DNA of 64,000 nucleotides from Oxytricha trifallax (taxonomy: Eukaryota; Ciliophora; Spirotrichea; Sporadotrichida; Oxytrichidae): NCBI GenBank assembly GCA_000711775.1, contig ARYC01019201.1, forward strand, positions 1 through 64,000, in the 5' to 3' direction. A model generated the notes under the pieces. That model ran no database searches. It had not been told where the DNA came from and saw only the letters and a list, made by a program, of their open reading frames with translations. Each line of letters starts with the position of its first letter. Position 1 is the stretch's first letter. This document shows positions 1 to 11,489 of the stretch, piece by piece. Both the position numbers and the translations under genes were made by a program.

Positions 1-269
1 CTGGAAAGAGAGCATGGTTCCAGAACGTAGGCGTGATGCTAGAAAACTATTGCTCATTTTTAAAGCTTATTATATTATAATTAATTTACATTTGCAATTA
101 TTATATCGTTTTATATATTCATTACAACAATGGGGAAATATGATCGTGGCTATGAATATTATCATTATTTATGAAATTTTGAATAATAATAGGTAAAAAT
201 TACTTCTTCTACAATTAGGAGTGATTTGCTTAATCTTAAAAGTGTGAAAATATAGATATCCAAAGTAAC
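1..269. other. window edge, unassigned
   Basis: Plus-strand frame 1 reads LEREHGSRTQA and stops at TGA 34-36, so a gene tail may end here, but the stretch is too short to judge. The rest is AT-rich with no supported feature. Confidence 0.25.
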
Positions 270-2659
270 ATGGCAACATTTTCAGAAGGTAAGAAATAAT
301 TGTGGTAATCTATCAAACCCCATGATTTAAAGTGAGCTTGGAGCGTTTATTGCATCTTATTTGCTTATCTTTAATTAATATTTGAAGATAATATAATAAT
401 TTGAATTATTAAGGAAGCAAATTTAATTACAATATAATTTAGAGATAAGATATTTATGTACCATAGTAAACCTTAATTAAATTTTTACAATGTAACTTTA
501 TCTATAATTTTACACATCTGATAAATCCATAAATACAATTTAATTTTTTTCAACATAATTTCTTTATGTTCATCGAACCAGTAATTTTTAAAACCCCTAT
601 TTTGCTTAATATCATCACTGAAGCTCCATTCACTTCCATTTATGTATGTACAATATTTATATAAACTGGTCTGTCCCTTAAATGGACTTCCTCAGCTGTT
701 TCTTTCAATAAATCTTTTTATTTCCATCAAAACTATACTGGATACACCTTAAATAGTGTAACAAAAACCAATGGAGATAGATAAATTCCTTTAGTTACTT
801 TCAATGTATCGCAAGTTTATTAATAAAATAAGTCAAGAAAATTGTATATAACAAAGATAAACTCGTTTAAATGAGGTCCAAGTTTTATAAAGCATATTTT
901 AATTTTTTGTAAGTCATATCAAAGAATTTTGCTAGTTCATTTTACAACTGCTATACTATGCTAACTAATGGTATCTCGTAGACACAGATTTGTTATGAAA
1001 TCTTTAACTTTATCTTAAATTATTCTTGCAAACCGCATAAGATGCTGGTGATTGGGCTTACTGCTAAAAATATTGAATATTAGAAATATGTAAACAAACA
1101 AGGTAATTGGTATTGCTTATAGTAATTAATATTATTGAGTCGTCTAATGCAGAGAGCTTAGAGCAACTTAACATGAATGAAAAAGATACTATGTCATTTG
1201 TTTGTTGAAATAAATCTTCCCATCCTGGTCTGAGCCACTCAATTCAGAAAACAAGTTCGTTCAAGCATTTTAATGATTAAATTGTGTTTAGAAAAAATAA
1301 TGTAAATTAAGTGTGTTCCTTCGATTAAATAAATTTAATTTTAGCAACTGAGAAAGCTTAGAAATTAAGAAGCAAATTTTTCGATAGACTTGATGAAATT
1401 ACAAATTTCTCTGAATAAATCGCTCAAGACTACCAACAATACAAAGTTAAGGTTTCTGCTAGAAGCATATTAATTAACAAATTTTCGTGGTTTAATTTCT
1501 ACACTTTGAATTAGAGGTTTATTTTTACAGTTATTATTAATAAATTTAAAGCAGATTCAATAACTTTGCTACTACAGACACTTCAGTAGATTATTCTTAA
1601 TTTAATTAAATATTTTAAATTCTATTTATGCATTAAATTATTATAAAATTCTTTCGGTCTATCAGATATCGCAAACATAATGTTTGGTGCTATAGAAGGA
1701 GCAACCAACTTTATATTTACTGCTAAATAATAAAATATACAAGGAATTAAAATTCATATATATTTTTATAAACCAGTGCTATCCCTACCAGTACCTACAA
1801 TTTCTAATGTGGTAAGAATTCCTCGTATTTGAATGTTTTTTCAATAATAATCATAGATTTTTTGATAAAATATATTTTAAGAATCTTTTTTATAATATAT
1901 GCATGGTTTATTACGTGTTGATAAATTACATAAATGATTAAAAGTTTAGAAATAATGTGAGAAATTCATTCATATCATTAAATAATAATTAATTATATAG
2001 ATATATGTGAATCTATTAAGACTTTTGGTGCAAGCTGCTACCTTAGATTTTTCTCAGTAAAAGCAAGATAGTGGAATGACAAATATCTTCAAAATGCTCC
2101 AAAACGTTGACGATATCACAATCAACTGCTGGCTTGGATTTTAAATAAATTACAACTATAAAAAATGATAATATCTAATCCTTTTTGCAAATAATCCCCT
2201 AATAAAGATAAAATTATAATTATGATTCGATGAGTCTTCAAATCTTGATTCAAATCATATTATTATCATTGTTATTTAATTATTTAATATCAAATTTTTT
2301 TATATTAATGATTCAAGTCAACTATTTTCAAACGACGGTATCCTTACTAACATGCTGTACAATTTATAAGTATCAACTAAAGAGAAGTTGGTTTTAGTAA
2401 TTATGATCATAGTTTTAGTGAAATTTAATTTATTTGAATGCAGGTTTCATGTTCACAGATGTCCTCGATATCCTTGACTACGATTACACTTACACAGATC
2501 CATTCTGGTATTACACTGCCTTCAGAGCTGGAGATTTCCTTGTTAGATTCATTTAATATAAATTAAATCCTTAATAAAAATGAATATTTTAGTGCCTCTC
2601 TTTTCATAGTTAAAAATGGTTGTTTTTTTTTCATTTACAGAGAAGCTGACGACCTTTGA
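270..2659 (+). CDS. unknown small protein gene, IES-interrupted (about 190 aa)
   Basis: I do not recognise this protein. Coding pieces on the plus strand, with TAA/TAG as Gln, are 270-288 (MATFSEA), about 1345-1470 (TEKAQKLRSKFFDRL...), about 1660-1725 (LSDIANIMFGAIEG...), 2035-2137, 2443-2547 and 2639-2659 (...READDL, then TGA). Exon 1 ends GAAG|GTAAG and resumes after TTTTAG at 1344, in frame; the 1.06 kb between is far longer than the other introns, so it probably also holds IES DNA. The third junction has a 6-bp direct repeat CTGCTA (1720-1725 and 2035-2040) whose fusion keeps the frame. The next two use GG (2136-2137/2443-2444) and AGA (2545-2547/2639-2641). The junction between 1470 and 1660 is unresolved. 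The assembled product is acidic and rich in Asp, Tyr and Phe near its C terminus (DVLDILDYDYTYTDPFWYY). Confidence 0.6.
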
Positions 2660-3248
2660 AACTAAGAGCAATCGAATGAGTGCTTTTCTAATTATATATT
2701 AAGTCATGAATGCATAATAATTTTGTAAAACTCTTCTGTAATCATTCAATTCAATCTGTCTTTATCAAAAGAATATCAAAAATTTGTATTATTTTAAGAC
2801 TTTCACATTCTTACTATTTTTATGCTAAATTATATTCAAATATAAGAATATAATAAAGAGACAATTTTAATAGGAAATTTATTGATTTGTAACCAAAAGT
2901 CTAGAATTGGTGACATTCTTACCACATTAAATTTACTTACTAAATTGATATTTATGATTTAGACTCTTTAAAAAAATTTATGATAACTTTATAATTATTT
3001 CAACAAGCCAGCTGATGCTACAATAATTTTCTAGTATGTTTGAACATTTTATTGATCTTCTAAGTTCATATTTTCGGTGGTGAATTTCAATGTATTCATT
3101 ATGTCATTCATGTTAGTTTGAATATACTTTATTTACTTACTTAGAATATTTCAAAGCATAAATATTTGTTAACAACATACAATTTTTTAGAGTATTTTAA
3201 GATAAATGTTTAGTTTTTGGATTAGACTCAAAATTGAATGCAATATTA
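2660..3248. other. AT-rich intergenic stretch
   Basis: No coding-like frame, RNA gene or repeat was recognised. Confidence 0.5.
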
Positions 3249-3572
3249 ATGAGTGAGGCAACACTTTTCCAGAAATTAGCCCAATATACAAACAGGTTTG
3301 CAAGTTGGTTGCTAATGATCTAAGTTTCAAAGACTGCGCAAGCAAGTTGAATAAATATTTCTTATTTTAATGAGAACCTTCATAAAATACAGTTATATTT
3401 ATCTCATTGAATAAGAAAGCTGTGTAAACATCTGAAAAATCGACAAAAGAATTAAACCAAATCTGAGTTTTAAAAATTTAAAATTGTTTCAGTTAATGTT
3501 TTGATGGGTATAGAATAGATCATTGAGGAAGTTATAAGTGCTTTGGAAGCAAACAGCTATTATTTTAATTGA
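3249..3572 (+). CDS. possible small gene, unknown (about 80 aa)
   Basis: Starts MSEATLFQKLAQYTNRF and ends VLMGIEQIIEEVISALEANSYYFN, then TGA 3570-3572. The first block shifts frame near 3297. A TTGC repeat there (TTGCAAGTTGGTTGC) would restore NRFANDLSFKDCASKLNKY if an 11-bp segment were removed. The second block follows a TTTCAG acceptor-like site near 3490, so an intron or IES covers about 3370-3490. Composition is protein-like, and the end abuts the opposite-strand stop at 3576-3578. No family recognised. Confidence 0.4.
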
Positions 3573-3575
3573 AAA

Positions 3576-3995
3576 TCATTCTATAATTTTAGCTTAATAA
3601 TTTGAGGCATATTCTATATGTAATGAATGCTAATGTAACTGATTCATATTATGGGAGTATATGAACAGTTTAAACTGCTACAGCGTACTTATAATAGTCA
3701 GTGGAAGTGAATTAAATGAATTAACAAATGATATTGCTAGTTACTGCCTATTGAACTTTTGGACTGTTAATCTTTGATCTTTTTCCACTCTTTGCGTCAT
3801 CTTCAGATGCAATTCAATTTTTCTTCTCTTGTTTGGTAGATGATTGCTTAAGAGCTCCATTTCCTCAAAACTTCCAAATTCTTCTGAAAATTCACTTTCT
3901 CTAGATTTAGTAACATGTACTTGGATATCTGTAACAGAGGACTCGGAGAAGCTTTTCAAGAAATTTTCTTGAGACGTGGCTGAATTTGAGACCAA
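3576..3995 (-). CDS. ORF of unknown function, partial at 5' end
   Basis: Open frame on the minus strand read with TAA/TAG as Gln, ending at TGA 3576-3578. The 5' half (from VSNSATSQENFLKSF through FGSFEEMELLSNHLPNKRRKIELHLKM) has a charged, Ser/Glu-rich composition typical of real protein, with a KRRK basic cluster. The 3' half is less convincing. No ATG lies at 3995, so an upstream MDS is probably missing between here and 4450. It converges on the plus-strand gene with stops 4 bp apart. Confidence 0.4.
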
Positions 3996-4453
3996 GCAAA
4001 AATATGTATATTTCTTATTTTATAATTGTAGAAGAAAGAATTTACTAAGCTTGGTTGTTTTATTCGTAATTGGTCAAAATTAATTTTAAACAGTTATAAT
4101 TCTAATATTTACGTATTATTTTTAGGCATATCATTTTTAATTATTTTAATTTTATATTAGTCTAGATGTAAACTTCATTTTTATAATTAGATGATAGCTA
4201 ATCGATAATATTTAAATTAAGTGAAATATCACTATATTGGGACTTATTTCTATGATATTAAGAATTATAAAGTTGATAAAACCAATAAATCTTCTTGATC
4301 TAATCTGTTCATATTTTTCATAATCACACTTTCAGAGTAAGTTATAAAGAAATTCATGTGAAAAATAAAGATAATTTGCATCATTAAATTAAGCAGGATA
4401 AACTTAGCAAACATATGATGGAAATTTGATAAGTAAATATAAAAATATCTTTA

Positions 4454-5234
4454 TCATTCAACTAGAGCAAGGCAAGTTTTAATGGCATAGTAAAGATTTG
4501 CAATTTAACCTATCCAGAGCAAAATCACACCTGGAATTCTGTAGATTGGACCCATAAACTTAATTACTGTAATTTTTATAAAAATCATAAGAGATAAATT
4601 GCTACTTTAAAAAAAATAAAACTCAATATGGTTTGCTAACAAATTTGATAAAAATGCTGAACTAGTAATTTATAGGTTTATTCCAATAAGCATAGGTAAA
4701 AATAAATCTGCCGAGGATATAGATCATTTGGAATAGAAAAGCCTCATCTGGATATACAATACCAGCAACCAATGATACCAGAGCTACGAAAGCGAAACTT
4801 TCTAAGAAGTTTAGATGCACTCTTTAAGCACAGTTGAATTTATTTGTTCTACAATTTATAAATAATTCTATTTATTCTCGATACTGAGAATTCATTTTCT
4901 GTAAAAATTAGAATTCATACCAATCCTTATATGGAAGCTTTTAGGCAAACCAACCATTGCCAGTTTGATAAAAAATACTCTTCAAAATTTAGTTTAATTT
5001 TATATAAATTTATTGAGTGTCTGGGTATCCCCACTATGGAGTCTTCTTATCTTTGCCGAATGCTTCTTGATGGACTTCGTCAAATTGTCTCAAGAATCTT
5101 CTATTAAAAACCTTCAATCTTGTAGCAATTACATAAACGTAACCGATTATGATATATTCGAATGCCATTATGAAATTTGATACAATCACCTTTGAAAAAG
5201 GGTGATTAATGAATGCTAAAGTATTTGTGGACAT
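4454..5234 (-). CDS. MAPEG-family membrane protein (microsomal GST-like), four MDSs
   Basis: Membrane-Associated Proteins in Eicosanoid and Glutathione metabolism are small four-helix ER proteins; many are glutathione transferases. ATG is at 5232-5234 (MSTNTLAFINHPFSKV). The family signature is plain once IESs are removed: GNGWFAQKLPYKDWYEF, then NCAQRVHLNFLESFAFVAL, then a GIVYPDEAF...YILGRFIFTYAYWNK helix and a last hydrophobic segment IPGVILLWIGQIANLYYAIK, TGA at 4454-4456. MDSs are 5016-5234, 4911-4964, 4678-4840 and 4454-4563. Pointers are ACT (5016-5018/4962-4964), AATTC on the coding strand (4911-4915/4836-4840) and TAA (4678-4680/4561-4563). All junctions restore the frame. The product is about 150 aa, normal for the family. 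The exact subfamily (MGST3-like versus other) is inference. Confidence 0.85.
4564..4680 (-). other. IES 3 of the MAPEG gene
   Basis: About 117 bp (including one pointer copy) between MDS3 and MDS4. The proposed pointer TAA gives ...AYWNK|FMGPIYRIPGV in frame. A longer repeat AAATTAC also lies nearby but would put the downstream block out of frame. Confidence 0.6.
4841..4915 (-). other. IES 2 of the MAPEG gene
   Basis: 75 bp including one pointer copy, bounded by AATTC repeats (coding strand). A third AATTC lies inside, so the boundary choice rests on the reading frame and on the conserved YEF-NCAQRVHLN join. Confidence 0.75.
4965..5018 (-). other. IES 1 of the MAPEG gene
   Basis: 54 bp including the pointer ACT. 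Excision joins GYPDT to GNGWF, as expected for the family. The segment has no GT-AG ends, so it is not an intron. Confidence 0.75.
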
Positions 5235-5434
5235 TTTTAGATATTTTATATTTATTATAATTTACTTATTAATTTCCTTTATAATATTTAAAAGAAATGT
5301 ATATTTTTCACTATATAAATAGCTCTACTTTGCAAAATAATCATACATTTAATTGTAAAATATTGAGAATTTAGTGGTAGTCAAAAATATTACGAAAGCG
5401 TCTTTTATTCATATGATTAATTTGATTATGATTA

Positions 5435-5850
5435 TATTGTAGAAATACATTTGAATTTGGAAAATTAATTATTAATATATTTAAATTATTTTAAATTCAT
5501 GGTAGTTAAAGTTGTCCAATTGAAACGATATTGGGCTTGTTCGATAGAGAATTCATAATTAGCTGGACTTTACTATTGGCGGTACTATTTATCGCATCCC
5601 CAGACAGAGGTAACTTCCTTTAATTAAACACCTCTAAATTTATTAAATTTTACCCTCACATTAAAGTCGAGTTATCTCTGTCTGGGGATTCGATAAATAG
5701 TACCGCCAATAGTAAAGTCCAGCTAATTATGAATTCTCTATCGAACAAGCCCAAGATCGCTTAAATTGGACAACTTCAACTGCCATGAATTTAAAATAAT
5801 TTAAATATATTTATAATTAATTTTCCAAATTCAAATGAGTTTCTACAATA
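5435..5850. repeat. foldback (inverted-repeat) element, copy 1
   Basis: 416-bp near-perfect palindrome starting TATTGTAGAAA and ending TTTCTACAATA, arms about 190 bp, short centre near 5640. The arms carry TTGGCGGTACTATTTATCG and CCCCAGACAGAG. Flanking dinucleotides are compatible with a TA target. A diverged copy of the same size lies at 11073-11489. It encodes nothing evident. Confidence 0.85.
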
Positions 5851-6033
5851 GCAATATTTTATAATAAATAGAGTGATTAAACCATAATTGAGTATCCGGT
5901 ACAATCATTTTTACAATGTATTGATATAGCTTCTATAAAGCTAAATGAATTAGTTGATTGTGAGAATTATTTTCAATGTTGGCTTGTGAATTTAATAGTT
6001 TCAATTTTACAAAATAGTTAGGTTTCTTTCAAA
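5851..6033. other. AT-rich spacer
   Basis: Nothing recognised between the foldback and the kinase stop codon. Confidence 0.4.
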
Positions 6034-9000
6034 TCATTCTTAATAAGTTTTCATTGAGTTATTAAGAGTGGTAACCCACTCTTGAGCAACTTTAGAGTCA
6101 TTAAATTTGAAGAGATAGCTCTTCTCTTTTGTGCTTAGTTTCATTTTGTCTTTGCTATCAATAACGCAAGATATGATTTCTCTTGGATGTATTACAGCTT
6201 TCAAGTCTTTTTGCTTTGAAGTAAAGTATGCGAAATAACCATTTTCGTAAAGTTTCACGATTCTATCAGCATAGAAGATAAGCTTAGTCTTTTTCTTTAC
6301 CATCTCTGATTTTGATTCTTTCCAAAGAGATATGCAATCCAAGCAATCGTCAAAGAATAAATCAGAATCTTTAATCAAAGAAGACTGTTTTAGCAGAGCA
6401 GCATGAGATTTGAAGACTAGTTAGCTTCTCACATCTAGGTTGGAAGTAGTTTTCTTTTTTAGCTTTCTTTTAGCTGGACTATCTAATAGGGATTGGTTTA
6501 GCTTCAGCAAAGATGGTCCCTTAACCTCTTCAAAATTTTAAGTAGACTAAAATTTAAGCAATTTTAGATCATTTAACACAAATTCTTGTGTATTTTGAAC
6601 ATTCTAGTTGCTTGGAGTTTTTTGAAGTTTCACAAGATCTGAAAAATCTCTGATTTTTACATCTCCGTTTACACTTACAGTGGAATTAGTCTCAGAGTTT
6701 ACATTATCTTTTGTGAACTCTTGAGTCAGATTCTTACCCTTGGAACTTTAAGATGATGGTAAATACTGCATAAGCTGTCTTTTTAAGGGACTTTATATAA
6801 CCTTTCTAGAGTCGATAGGGGCTTGTTAGCTGTGAAGTGTACTAAAGTTAACCCCATCAAAGAATGGATGAGACTTTAAAGCTTCAATTCCATTACAAGA
6901 GTCAGCATCACCAGCTCCTAGTCTTAATATTGGATCTAAAACTAGAAGTTATTTTATCAAACTTCTTGCTTTTTCAGGCATAGTTTCTGGCATATGATAT
7001 TCACAAGCAAGGATGTTTTCGAACGTATAGAAAGGGGTTACACCTTTGAATGGAGTTTTACCTGTGAAATATTAGTAGACCATGATTCCAAGTGACCATA
7101 AGTCAGAAGCAAAAGTAGGTTCTTAGTTGTTTATTATCTCTGGGCATACATAGTCTTCAGTTCCTACGAATGAGCCTTTGCTTTCTTGATCCATATCAGC
7201 ATTAAGAAAATTAATTGAATAAATTTGAGCATTACTAAGCAGCTCATCCATGTTATTTTATATGTTTTATAACTAATTATTCAATCCAATCATGTCATTA
7301 GAGGATTGAATACCTCTAGTGAGTGCAGCGGTGCTAAAACTCGTCAAATCTGAGTTTTAAGTCTCAAGTTTATGAGTATTAGTTTAGCCATTATTTTTAG
7401 GGGTAGTATTAGTACTATTGTAAAAATAAAAATGAGTAGATTTATACATAAACTTTTTTTATTGAATTTAATATAATCATGAGAAGTTATACTTATTTTA
7501 TCTATAGAATATAACTAATTCATTGTATTTACTTAATACTAAAAGAATTCTAAAGAGAAAATATGAATTAAAATTCTTTTATTAAATAGACTTATTTAAA
7601 ATAATATAAAAAATCTTAAATTATTCAAAGGAAAAAAAATATAACATTATAATAGAAATTATTACTCGAGAAATTTTTCTGTGCTTTTTTAAATGAGTAT
7701 AGTTAATTTGGAAAATATAAAAGTTAATTAATTATTCTCCCAAATAATTTGAATCTACCAATATTTGTTAACCCCGAGGTACCCCCCCTCTCCCCCCAGT
7801 ACCTAAACCGAGGTACCCCCCACCCCCCCCACCTCAAAAATGAAGTCACCCTAATATAACCCACTTTATATGAAAAATCATATTCCCAAAGTCTGAATCG
7901 ACTCCCTTCATGACATCTCACTCATAGAACAATATTTATATATAAAATGACATAGTTATTCAAAATTATGTATTATCTTTTTAATAGCTGTTTTGATTTT
8001 ATTTTGAATTTTTGGCAACTGTCAATACGTCCGTCGACTATTTAATACATATACTGGCATAGGAAAATATATTTCAATTGAGTTTTCATTGACTTATTGC
8101 AGATTTTATTAATACAATAAAGCTATGCACATAAAAATTCCAAAAATCTTTTTCAGCCTAAATCATCTCATTTCGATTTAAATATAAAAATTAACATGAG
8201 TAATTTTTTTTTAAAAAAAAACATTTACTTTCTAGAATTAATTAATAATATAATGAAATATTAAAAAAAAATAATAATGTTTGTTAATTTATTTTTATTT
8301 TTAATTTGTTAAATTTTAGCACAATCATTATCATTTTTTATGATAAAATAAAATTAATTCTAGAAAGTAAATGTTTTTTTTTTAAAAAAATTACTCATGT
8401 TAATTTTTATATTTAAATCGAAATGAGATGATTTAGGCTGAAAAAGATTTTTGGAATTTTTATGTGCATAGTTTTATTGTATTAATAAAATCTGCAATAA
8501 GTCAATGAAAACTCAATTGAAATATATTTTCCTATGCCAGTATATGTATTAAATAGTCGACGGACGTATTGACAGTTGCCAAAAATTCAAAATAAAATCA
8601 AAACAGCTATTAAAAAGATAATACATAATTTTGAATAACTATGTCATTTTATATATAAATATTGTTCTATGAGTGAGATGTCATGAAGGGAGTCGATTCA
8701 GACTTTGGGAATATGATTTTTCATATAAAGTGGGTTATATTAGGGTGACTTCATTTTTGAGGTGGGGGGAGTGGTGGGGGAGGTACCTCGGTTTAGGGAC
8801 TGGGAGGAGAGGGGGGGGTACCTCGGGGTGTACCAATATTATTATTTGATGTAGTTAAACTTTTATTTTAAGTTGAAGCAGTAGATGCATTTGAGCCCTT
8901 ATTTGTCAAAATTTTGGCTGTCCCAAAGTCAGCTAGTATTAAGTGCCAATTATCATCGAAAAGAATGTTGCCTGGCTTGAGATCTCTGTGAATAATATTC

Positions 9001-10795
9001 TTGCTACGAAGGAATCCCAAGATGTTGATCAGTTGTGCCACATAAAATTGAGCTTATTTTTCAGTCAAGATCTCTAAATAAACGATGAGAATAAACCAAA
9101 AACTATTCACTTACTGTTAAGCTTGAGATATTGGGAAAAATCTCCATTAATTGCATAGTCTAAGACCATGTACACGTTTTTGGAGTCTGTAAAGGTGGAA
9201 TGAAGTTTTACTATGTTGGGGTGCTTCAGCCTTGAAAGAATATTCTTTTCATTTTAAATCTCATGTACCTTATCCAACTAAATATATGATTAACTTTATT
9301 TTAATTAGTAACTTACCTTTTCAACACGACTTTTCTGAATCACCTTAATTGCATATAATCTTTAAGAAGGGTTGTGCAGAGCGCTCCAGACCTACCCGTA
9401 AGCCCCCTCGCCAACTTTGCCCATCATCTTGAAGTTTTTTATATCTCTTAGAGTTCTATCGTTGGAAGTTGATGTAGGAGTCATTGGTTGTTAAGGATTC
9501 TGATTGAACAGATTCCTTTTAATTCCCCCATTGTAACTTGCCTCAAATCCTTATTTATTTTAATCATCTATTTTGTTTAAATATAAGCCAATCGAGGCAA
9601 GGGGTTTCTCAGTTGATAAGGGCACCTGTCTCTCAGAAAATTCTACGTTTCTAAAGGGAGAGTAGCTAGCTTCTCTTTGGAAGAGATTAGCAGAACTGCC
9701 ATTCTTGTTAGATGCCTTGGGTGTTAGCTCAGTCTATTTAATAAGTTAATTAGGGATTTATTAATATTGCGCAAACACTATAATATCCCATTTATTATTT
9801 AACCCATTTTTTATTGTTTATAACGATTTATCCTAAAAATAATTTAGCATTTTACTATAATTTTGGAATATTACCGTAGAGTTGAGGCCAACTGTCTCAT
9901 TTGAGATAGTACGGTCTTTTTCAGATACTTCATTTTATGAAGCTGAGAGCGATGATAAAAGAGAGATTTAACCTATAAATTCTATGAGTTAAGTTCGACA
10001 TTCAAATTTAATAGATAGCTTACTTTTTGAGGGTGGGAGTTGAAGCTTCATGTTCATGAAGTTGTTATAATTAATTCGTTAAAAATTAAGATCAATTATT
10101 GCTGGTTGATAATTAATTAACAGAGAATAGGAATATTTTGAAAAAAAAATATTTAAGCAAATACGATTAAATAAAATTAAAGCAGTTGGATATTTCAATG
10201 TATTTATATAGATTTTTTAAATCCATTGTATTTAGAAAATTTCCCAATATTAAACAATATTTAACAGAGATTGGTTTAATATTTCAAAATAGATCATTTG
10301 CATACTGAATAAATTTATAGAAACTAACTCGAATGTTAACAAAATACTTATTATTATTTTTTAAAAAAAATTCAAGAATTAATTCCTAATTATACACAAT
10401 GATCCGATATAATTTTTTTAAATAATATTTAAAAGGATTTATTGATCTTTATTATTGGAACCCATGATTACATCATTTTATTTATTTATATTTATATGTA
10501 CCAGATAAATATAATTAAATTATTTAAAATAAAATCATTGCATTAATTTTGTTTAATGAAGTCTTCAAAGTTGAGAGCTTATATAAACAAAATTTTAATA
10601 ATTTTTTCTCAATCCAATTAAATAATTTATATAACTAACTTTATTACAAGAATAGAGCAGGTAATTCTTTCAAAGTATAGCAGAACTGAGGAGTATTGAA
10701 CAAAGTTGGAACTTGCATTTGCTGATTATTGATTTCAAATTAAATTAAATTTAATTAAATTAATATATTTAAAATAATATTTCCTCTGGATTCAT
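6034..10795 (-). CDS. PDK1-like AGC protein kinase with C-terminal PH domain
   Basis: 3-phosphoinositide-dependent kinase-1 phosphorylates activation loops of AGC kinases and binds phosphoinositides through its PH domain. Start ATG 10793-10795 (MNPEEINNQQMQV); MDS1 10779-10795 and MDS2 10650-10736 join by pointer GAAAT, then TTC joins to the block from 10060. Visible motifs: Gly loop GEGAYGQVW (about 9390-9412), YAIKVIQK, catalytic HRDLKPGNILF (about 8965-8997), DFGTAK, then GSFVGTEDYVCPEII, SDLWSLGIMVYQYFTGKTPF, LLVLDPILRLG and HPFF. The C-terminal PH region (6060-6378) has WKESKSEMVKKKTKLIFYAD and ends in an amphipathic helix before TGA 6034-6036. Small introns are at 9278-9316 and 9074-9114; another lies near 9975-10025 and probably one at 9740-9885. 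An unusual Ser/Asn/Gln-rich insert of about 100 residues separates DFG from the FVGT segment and is itself interrupted by a 1.4 kb IES. The N terminus is long and low-complexity. Confidence 0.9.
7412..8844 (-). other. large IES inside the kinase activation segment
   Basis: About 1.43 kb. Coding ends in a Thr/Ser/Asn run (TASTQNKSLTTSNN) near 8845 and resumes at NTTPKNNGQTNTHK near 7407. A TAATA repeat (TATTA on the plus strand, 7407-7411 and 8837-8841 or 8840-8844) fuses in frame. The right two thirds are a foldback element; the remainder is AT-rich. Confidence 0.7.
7766..8830. repeat. 1.07 kb foldback element with 10-bp flanking direct repeat
   Basis: Two arms of about 480-500 bp in inverted orientation around a centre near 8300. 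Arm tips are GC-rich (ACCCCGAGGTACCCCCC; CCGAGGTACC occurs twice per arm), unlike the AT-rich surroundings. A direct repeat TACCAATATT at 7756-7765 and 8831-8840 looks like a target-site duplication, implying insertion of a transposable element. No transposase frame is present. The minus-strand ORF at 7724-7921 is an arm artefact. Confidence 0.85.
10061..10649 (-). other. IES or spacer between kinase MDS2 and MDS3
   Basis: About 590 bp of AT-rich, non-coding-looking sequence. The proposed TTC pointer (GAA on plus, 10058-10060 and 10650-10652) joins KELPALF to MNMKLQLPP. The pointer is short, so the start of the protein is less certain than its core. Confidence 0.5.
10737..10783 (-). other. 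IES near the kinase start
   Basis: 47 bp including one copy of pointer GAAAT (ATTTC on plus: 10732-10736 and 10779-10783). Removal fuses MNPEE to INNQQMQVPTLF in frame. Confidence 0.7.
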
Positions 10796-11072
10796 GAGAT
10801 TGGATTAAGTTGTTTAAATTAAATTCGACATTTATAGACAGATTTTTGATTGAATTTTCGAAAAACGAAATTGTTTAAGTGTATATATTTGTATATGATT
10901 GTTTGAGATAGTAATAGGAGTTATTGTTATAAATAATTAAATGTAAATTAGTAAAAGTATTTTTATAAATTAATTTGAAAAATTTCAAATTAGCATAGTC
11001 ATTTCTTTGAAATTATTTTTATATGAATCAATAGAGATCTACTGGGGAAACTCTTATAAACTTATAATTTAT
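10796..11072. other. AT-rich spacer
   Basis: Nothing recognised upstream of the kinase start. Confidence 0.4.
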
Positions 11073-11489
11073 TATTGAAGGGATACATTCTATTTTGGGA
11101 AATTAGGTTTTTTTTAATTAATAATACATTAATTTATTGACAGTTATAGTCGTCAAATTTAAACGATCTTGGGATCATTCGATATAGAAATAAGATTTAG
11201 CTGAACTCTTATATTGGCGGTACTATATATTGCATGTATGGAGCGAATTTACTCAAATATAATTAGACACCTCTAAATTCATAATTTTATACCCTCTAAT
11301 AAAGTAGAGTAATCTCTCTCTCCAGGGATACCATAAAATAGCAAAATAAATATAAAAGTCCAATTAATTTTAAATTCTCTTTCAAGCTAAACATAGATCG
11401 TTTAAATTGGACTACTATAACTTTCAAGATTTCAACTTATTTAACTTAATTTTAATTTATCTACCAACTTCAAATGTATTTCTCCAATA
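11073..11489. repeat. foldback element, copy 2 (diverged)
   Basis: 417 bp aligning end to end with the element at 5435-5850: it starts TATTGAAGGGATACATT, shares TTGGCGGTACTATATATTGCA and ATTAGACACCTCTAAATT, and ends ATTTCTCCAATA. The two arms no longer pair well (for example ATAAAATAGCAAAATAAA replaces the second GGCGGTAC arm), so this copy is older than copy 1. Confidence 0.75.

Noticed and set aside
7724..7921. 65-residue minus-strand ORF rich in Gly/Trp/Arg
   Set aside because: Translation of a GC-rich foldback arm, with no homologous or coding features.
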